From DATMER01 sp963741305 (GTDB taxonomy: Bacteria > Acidobacteriota > Thermoanaerobaculia > Multivoradales > UBA5704), in the NCBI GenBank assembly GCA_963741305.1, contig CAVUHL010000003.1:6200001-6264000 (forward strand): a DNA stretch of 64,000 bases. The letters are read 5' to 3'. The notes beneath the pieces are model-generated. The model was not told the origin of the DNA. It ran no database searches and worked only from the letters and a program-made list of their open reading frames with translations. Of the stretch, positions 60,512 through 64,000 are shown in pieces; position 1 is the first letter of the stretch; every line of letters begins with the position of its first letter. Made by a program: the position numbers and the translations under genes.

Positions 60512-61636
60512 GTGGCGATTCAACAGGCACCGGGGCTTTACCGGGAGGACGTGTTCCCGGCCCGTCGGGCGGCTCTGCCCACCGGCGTGCCGGCGTTCCT
60601 CGGCTACACGGCCGCCGGGGTGGTCAACAAGCCGGTCCGGCTCACGCTCTTCTCCCACCTCGCCGAGGCTTTCGGGCCGCCGGTGGCGGGGCGGTACCTG
60701 GCGGCGGCGGTCGAGGGCTTCTTTCTGAACGGCGGCCGCGAGTGCCTGGTGGTGCCGCTGGCCCATGGCGCGGAGACCGATCCCGAGGACGCATTGGCAG
60801 ACGGCCTCGCGGCCCTCGCCCGGCGCCAGGACCTCGACCTCGTCTGTGCTCCCGACCTTCTGGTCCAAGAGCAGGAGGTCGACGTTACCCAGCGCATGCA
60901 GTCGGCCATCCTGGCCCACTGCGACGCTCAGGGCGACCGCTTCGCCATCCTCGACGCGCAGCCCGGCTCCGCGCCGAGCGCCGTGCTTGCGCAGCGCAAC
61001 GGTTTGGAGGGAGAGAACGGCGCTCTCTACTACCCCTGGATCCGACCGGCCGGGGCCTCTGGCTTTGTACCACCCTGCGGCCACGTGGCCGGCGTGGTGG
61101 CGCGCTGCGACCTCAGGACGGGCGTGCACAAGGCGCCTGCCAACGAAGAGCTCGCGGGGGTCGTCGACCTCGAAGCGAAGCTCACCGATACGGACCAGGC
61201 GCTGCTCAATCCGGAAGGGATCAACGCGCTGCGCGCCTTTCCCGGCCGCAGCATCCGGGTCTGGGGGGCGCGCACGCTCTCGCGCCAATCCGCCTGGACC
61301 TATATCAGCGTGCGGCGGCTGTTCCTGACTGCCGCCCGCTGGATGGAGCTCAACCTCGCCGATGCCGCTTTCGAGCCCCACGACACGAAGTTGTGGAACC
61401 GCATCACGCGCGAGCTTACGGCGTACTTCGAAGGGATTTTCCGGGCCGGCGCCCTGAAGGGCCGGACCGCGGCGGAAGCCTTCTTCATCAAGTGCGACGG
61501 CGAGACCAATCCTCCCGAAGTCCGCGAGGCGGGCCGGGTGGTCACCGTCATCGGCCTGGCGCCGAGCCTGCCGAACGAGTTCGTGGTGGTGCGAATCATC
61601 CACGGCTCTGGCGGTGTCGGCATCGAAAAAACGTAA
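60512..61636 (+). CDS. eCIS tail sheath protein 2
   Basis: Sheath subunit of 374 residues, paralogous to the first (start APGLYREDVFPARRAALPTG, C-terminus VRRLFLTAARWMELNLADAA, FEPHD and LWNRITRELTAYFEGIFRAG). The start is GTG 60512, with GGAAGGAG upstream. It lacks an insertion after residue 30 present in sheath 1. The C-terminal extended strand VVVRIIHGSGG should lock neighbouring subunits. Confidence 0.93.
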   Translation: MAIQQAPGLYREDVFPARRAALPTGVPAFLGYTAAGVVNKPVRLTLFSHLAEAFGPPVAGRYLAAAVEGFFLNGGRECLVVPLAHGAETDPEDALADGLAALARRQDLDLVCAPDLLVQEQEVDVTQRMQSAILAHCDAQGDRFAILDAQPGSAPSAVLAQRNGLEGENGALYYPWIRPAGASGFVPPCGHVAGVVARCDLRTGVHKAPANEELAGVVDLEAKLTDTDQALLNPEGINALRAFPGRSIRVWGARTLSRQSAWTYISVRRLFLTAARWMELNLADAAFEPHDTKLWNRITRELTAYFEGIFRAGALKGRTAAEAFFIKCDGETNPPEVREAGRVVTVIGLAPSLPNEFVVVRIIHGSGGVGIEKT

Positions 61637-61665
61637 ATCTGATTGATTCCAGAAGGAGATAAGAC

Positions 61666-62103
61666 ATGGCGACCGGAGATCGCAGGGACCCGTTCCGTTC
61701 ATTCAACTTCGCGGTGGAGATCGACGGCCTGGCGCGCGCCGGGTTCCGGGAGTGCTCGGGGCTCGACGCGAGCCAGGATCCGATCGAATACCGCGAGGGT
61801 ACCGAGGGGCTGACGTCGCGCAAGCTGCCCGGCCTCAACAAGTTCTCGAACATCACGCTCAAGTGGGGCATGACCGACGACACCGAGCTCTGGGACTGGC
61901 GCAAGAAGGCCATGACCGGCAAGGTGGAGCGCAAGAACGGCTCGATCGTGCTGCTCGACGACACCGGCGCCGAGAAGATGCGCTGGAACTTCCGCGAGGC
62001 CTGGCCCACCAAGTGGACCGGCCCCAGCTTCAACGCCACCGGCAACGAGGTGGCGATCGAGACGCTGGAAATCGCTCACGAAGGCCTGGAGCTGCAAGAG
62101 TAA
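61666..62103 (+). CDS. eCIS inner tube protein 1 (gp19/Hcp-like)
   Basis: Tube subunit of 145 residues: DPFRSFNFAVEIDGLARAGF, ECSGLDASQDPIEYREG, GLNKFSNITLKWGMTDDTEL, and ALEIAHEGLELQE-like end. This is the phage T4 gp19/Hcp beta-barrel fold that stacks in hexamers inside the sheath. ATG 61666 follows AGAAGGAG. It is a paralogue of the 62644 gene. Confidence 0.94.
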   Translation: MATGDRRDPFRSFNFAVEIDGLARAGFRECSGLDASQDPIEYREGTEGLTSRKLPGLNKFSNITLKWGMTDDTELWDWRKKAMTGKVERKNGSIVLLDDTGAEKMRWNFREAWPTKWTGPSFNATGNEVAIETLEIAHEGLELQE

Positions 62104-62109
62104 CCGGCC

Positions 62110-62475
62110 ATGACGCTGCAGACGGAATTCCCCTTCACGCTGCCCCGCGGTTTTCTCGACGCGGAGGGAAACCTGCATCGCGAAGGGGTCATGCGGCTGG
62201 CCACGGCCTTCGACGAGATCGCGCCGATGAAGGACCCGCGGGTGCAGTCCAACCCCGGCTACCTGGTGATCATCCTTCTCTCGCGGGTGGTCACCAGGCT
62301 GGGCACGCTGGAGCACTTGAACCCCAAGGTCATCGAGGGGCTCTTCGCCGGGGACATGGCTTTTCTGCAGGACCTCTACCGGCGCGTCAACGAGCACGGC
62401 CACAACCGCGTCTCGGTCTCGTGCCCGCATTGTCAAGGTGAGTTCGAGATGGAGATCGACGGCTCGGGGGAATGA
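62110..62475 (+). CDS. Small eCIS/phage-tail assembly protein
   Basis: A 121-residue protein seen next to tube genes in eCIS and phage-tail loci: TEFPFTLPRGFLDAEGNLHR, VMRLATAFDEIAPMKDPRVQ, LSRVVTRLGTLEHLNPKVIE, LFAGDMAFLQDLYRRVN. It ends with a CPHC zinc-ribbon-like segment. It resembles tail-assembly chaperones. It overlaps the next small gene as ATGA. Confidence 0.85.
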   Translation: MTLQTEFPFTLPRGFLDAEGNLHREGVMRLATAFDEIAPMKDPRVQSNPGYLVIILLSRVVTRLGTLEHLNPKVIEGLFAGDMAFLQDLYRRVNEHGHNRVSVSCPHCQGEFEMEIDGSGE

Positions 62476-62636
62476 TGGGCTACCCCTCGGAGCGGCTGTT
62501 CGAGGAGGTAGCCTATCTCGCTTATTACTTTCACTGGCCGAGCGATCAGATTTTGAACATGGAGCACCGCGACCGGCAAGGCTGGGTCGCGGAGGCGGCG
62601 CGGATCAACCGCCGCCTCAACGACGAAACAAGGTGA
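62472..62636 (+). CDS. DUF6760-like small tail protein
   Basis: A 54-residue protein: MMGYPSERLFEEVAYLAYYF, HWPSDQILNMEHRDRQGWVA, EAARINRRLND. I recognise it as the small DUF6760-type protein found between assembly and tube genes of contractile tails. ATG 62472 overlaps the preceding stop (ATGATG; ATG 62475 is an alternative). It is followed seven bases later by the second tube gene. Confidence 0.8.
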   Translation: MMGYPSERLFEEVAYLAYYFHWPSDQILNMEHRDRQGWVAEAARINRRLNDETR

Positions 62637-62643
62637 GGACGAG

Positions 62644-63192
62644 ATGACGAGTCTGGGTCTCAACGCGGTAGCGGCTCTGGGCGCCAACCTTCTGGGTGTG
62701 CGCAACGATCCCTACATGTCATTCAACTTTTTCGTGGAGATCGACGGGCTGATCGTCGGCGCATTCACGGAGGTCAGCGGCCTGCAGGTCGAGACGCAGG
62801 TCCACGACTACCAGGAGGGTGGGCAGAACGAGTTCGTCCACCGGCTGCCCGGTCCCACGCGCTATCCCTCGAACCTCATCCTGAAGCGGGGCCTCACCGA
62901 CATCGAAGCCCTCTGGTCGTGGCACCAGGAAGTCGTCGCGGGAACGATCGAGCGCAAGAACGGCACGGTCTACCTGCTCGACCGCATGGGGGTTCCGGCC
63001 ATGTGGTGGGACTTCAAGGGGGCCTATCCGGTCAAGTGGAGCGGGCCCGAGCTGCGGGCGGACGGCAACACGGTAGCCGTCGAGACGATTGAATTGGTGC
63101 ACCGGGGCATTTCGAAGCCGGGGCTCAGCTCGGTCGCCGGAGCCCTGCGCGGCGTGGCGGGTGCGGTGACCGGCGGGATCTCTTTCGGGTAG
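62644..63192 (+). CDS. eCIS inner tube protein 2
   Basis: Tube-like protein of 182 residues: DPYMSFNFFVEIDGLIVGAF, TEVSGLQVETQVHDYQEGGQ, NEFVHRLPGPTRYPSNLILK and RGLTDIEALWSWHQEV. It is longer at both ends than tube 1, with an extra N-terminal helix and a Gly-rich tail, as in the tube-initiator proteins (Afp5/7-type). ATG 62644 has GTGAGGACG just upstream. Confidence 0.92.
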   Translation: MTSLGLNAVAALGANLLGVRNDPYMSFNFFVEIDGLIVGAFTEVSGLQVETQVHDYQEGGQNEFVHRLPGPTRYPSNLILKRGLTDIEALWSWHQEVVAGTIERKNGTVYLLDRMGVPAMWWDFKGAYPVKWSGPELRADGNTVAVETIELVHRGISKPGLSSVAGALRGVAGAVTGGISFG

Positions 63193-63195
63193 AAG

Positions 63196-64000
63196 ATGGC
63201 GATGGATACTCCGGACATCGATGCTCAGGGCAGGAGGATGCTGCGGCGCGCCGCAGCCCCTGGCGTAACCCACGGAGGCATGGGCCTCCGGCGGAGGGAA
63301 ATCGGCACGGGCGCTGCGCTCGCCACCGAGATCCAGCGGCGCTGGGCTCCGGCCGACTCCGCCGGCTGGGGAAGCGGGCCGGCCTTGCATTACGCCGGGC
63401 AGGTGGCGGCTTCAGGCCCGGGCATGCCCTCGGTGCAGGCTTCTCCCGCGGGCTCGGCTCCCCGGGCTCAGGTTGTGGGACAGGCGGCAAGCCCCGCCGC
63501 CCAGGCGACGGCTTCCATGGGAGAGAGCTTGCAGCGGCAGCACCTGGGTGCTCGGGTTTCGGAAGGGACAACAAGGACAGCAAGGACGGATGCGGCACCG
63601 ATGCCGGTGGTGCAGCGGAAGGCGGTGGCAGCGCCGACCGTGCAGAGCCAAGCGGCCAGCTCGCCGGCAGTGCCGGCTGCTCCTGTGCCGGCTTCTCAGC
63701 CTGCGGCGAGTGGGGCGGGAGCGGCTCCCGCTTCTTCCCCGGTTACCGGAGCGGTTCTGATGCCGGCTATCGTACGGCGGTCGGCGGGGAGCCCCGCTGC
63801 TCCCCCAGTCCCGGCCATGCCGTTGCGGCTGGCTCCGGACTCCCTCTCCCGCGAAGCGGGGGAGGGCAGGGGAGGGGGTGCTCCGGTGACAGCGGCAGCT
63901 CCGGTCGCTCGGGCGACCCCGGCAGCTCCGGCCAGCTCCAGCTCCACCATGATGCCGGCGATCGTTCGGCGGTCCCCGGCAAGCCCGCGGCCCCTCACCC
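63196..64000 (+). CDS. Pro/Ala-rich eCIS protein, partial at 3' end
   Basis: The frame starts at ATG 63196 (ATG 63202 is an alternative), four bases after the tube 2 stop, and is open to the window end, so at least 268 residues are present. After the start (DTPDIDAQGRRMLRRAAAP, then EIQRRWAPADSAGWG) the chain is rich in Pro, Ala and Ser, with repeated MPAIVRRS words (near 63762 and 63952) and LQRQHLG, a motif seen near DUF4157 domains. A copy of the dispersed repeat (63837-63871) lies in-frame. The domain may be a baseplate or effector protein; the end is needed. Confidence 0.7.
   Translation, partial: MAMDTPDIDAQGRRMLRRAAAPGVTHGGMGLRRREIGTGAALATEIQRRWAPADSAGWGSGPALHYAGQVAASGPGMPSVQASPAGSAPRAQVVGQAASPAAQATASMGESLQRQHLGARVSEGTTRTARTDAAPMPVVQRKAVAAPTVQSQAASSPAVPAAPVPASQPAASGAGAAPASSPVTGAVLMPAIVRRSAGSPAAPPVPAMPLRLAPDSLSREAGEGRGGGAPVTAAAPVARATPAAPASSSSTMMPAIVRRSPASPRPLT
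63837..63871. repeat. Dispersed repeat core, copy 4, inside a coding frame
   Basis: It is identical over 35 bases to 11662-11696 (CTCTCCCGCGAAGCGGGGGA core). In frame it encodes PDSLSREAGEGR, in a low-complexity part of the partial gene, so the insertion was tolerated. Confidence 0.8.

Overview
The window is G+C-rich bacterial chromosome (about two-thirds G+C by eye), tightly packed with ATGA or TTGA gene overlaps. Menaquinone genes of the futalosine type (mqnE plus a UbiA-type prenyltransferase), SBBP beta-propeller proteins and a secreted protein with two copies of an FWFF/NVEMVVKV/FWVFAGGLT module suggest Acidobacteriota, possibly a Thermoanaerobaculia-like lineage. That placement is a guess from gene content; there is no rRNA marker.

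1-11.2 kb is ordinary core genome: a UbiA prenyltransferase, a GAF histidine kinase with its NarL-type regulator, a secreted SBBP propeller, mqnE, a deoxynucleoside kinase, panB-panC-panD, a small lipoprotein and thiG. 11.2-11.9 kb holds two arrays of imperfect palindromes with a period of 20-21 bp. tRNA-Arg(ACG) follows at 11986. A decayed copy of its 3' half lies at 15727-15773, and the 3.7 kb between them carries one large, more AT-rich gene on the minus strand, a restriction-like nuclease fused to a STAND-type NTPase and a repeat-rich C-terminus. This is a candidate anti-phage gene on a tRNA-targeted island.

15.8-38 kb mixes a HicB/HicA-like toxin-antitoxin pair, a ribbon-helix-helix protein, three small secreted Cys-containing proteins, a frameshifted Vps62-like gene, a propeller/cytochrome c fusion, sbcD-sbcC (sbcC apparently starting at CTG), a PQQ-type sugar dehydrogenase, a large secreted protein, a four-gene operon of a CHAT protease plus three membrane proteins, and a subtilisin.

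38-48.6 kb is defence-like: a membrane WD40-TIR protein flanked by a duplicated piece of the neighbouring NCS2 permease gene, a second TIR protein with an unknown C-terminal domain, an AAA/DUF4143 ATPase, an MNT-HEPN pair, a third palindrome array, and a Septu-like ATPase plus HNH nuclease pair. Two paralogous small genes follow.

49.2-64 kb is the first part of an extracellular contractile injection system (eCIS): an ArgR-like regulator, an AAA+ ATPase, a 1,698-residue DUF4157 protein with toxin-like C-terminus, a possible immunity or accessory protein, a DUF4255 (Pvc16-type) cap protein, two sheaths, two tube proteins, a small assembly protein, a DUF6760-like peptide, and a Pro/Ala-rich gene that runs off the window. 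The most novel-looking items are the CHAT/membrane operon, the WD40-TIR protein, the STAND-nuclease island, the three palindrome arrays and the eCIS toxin cassette.
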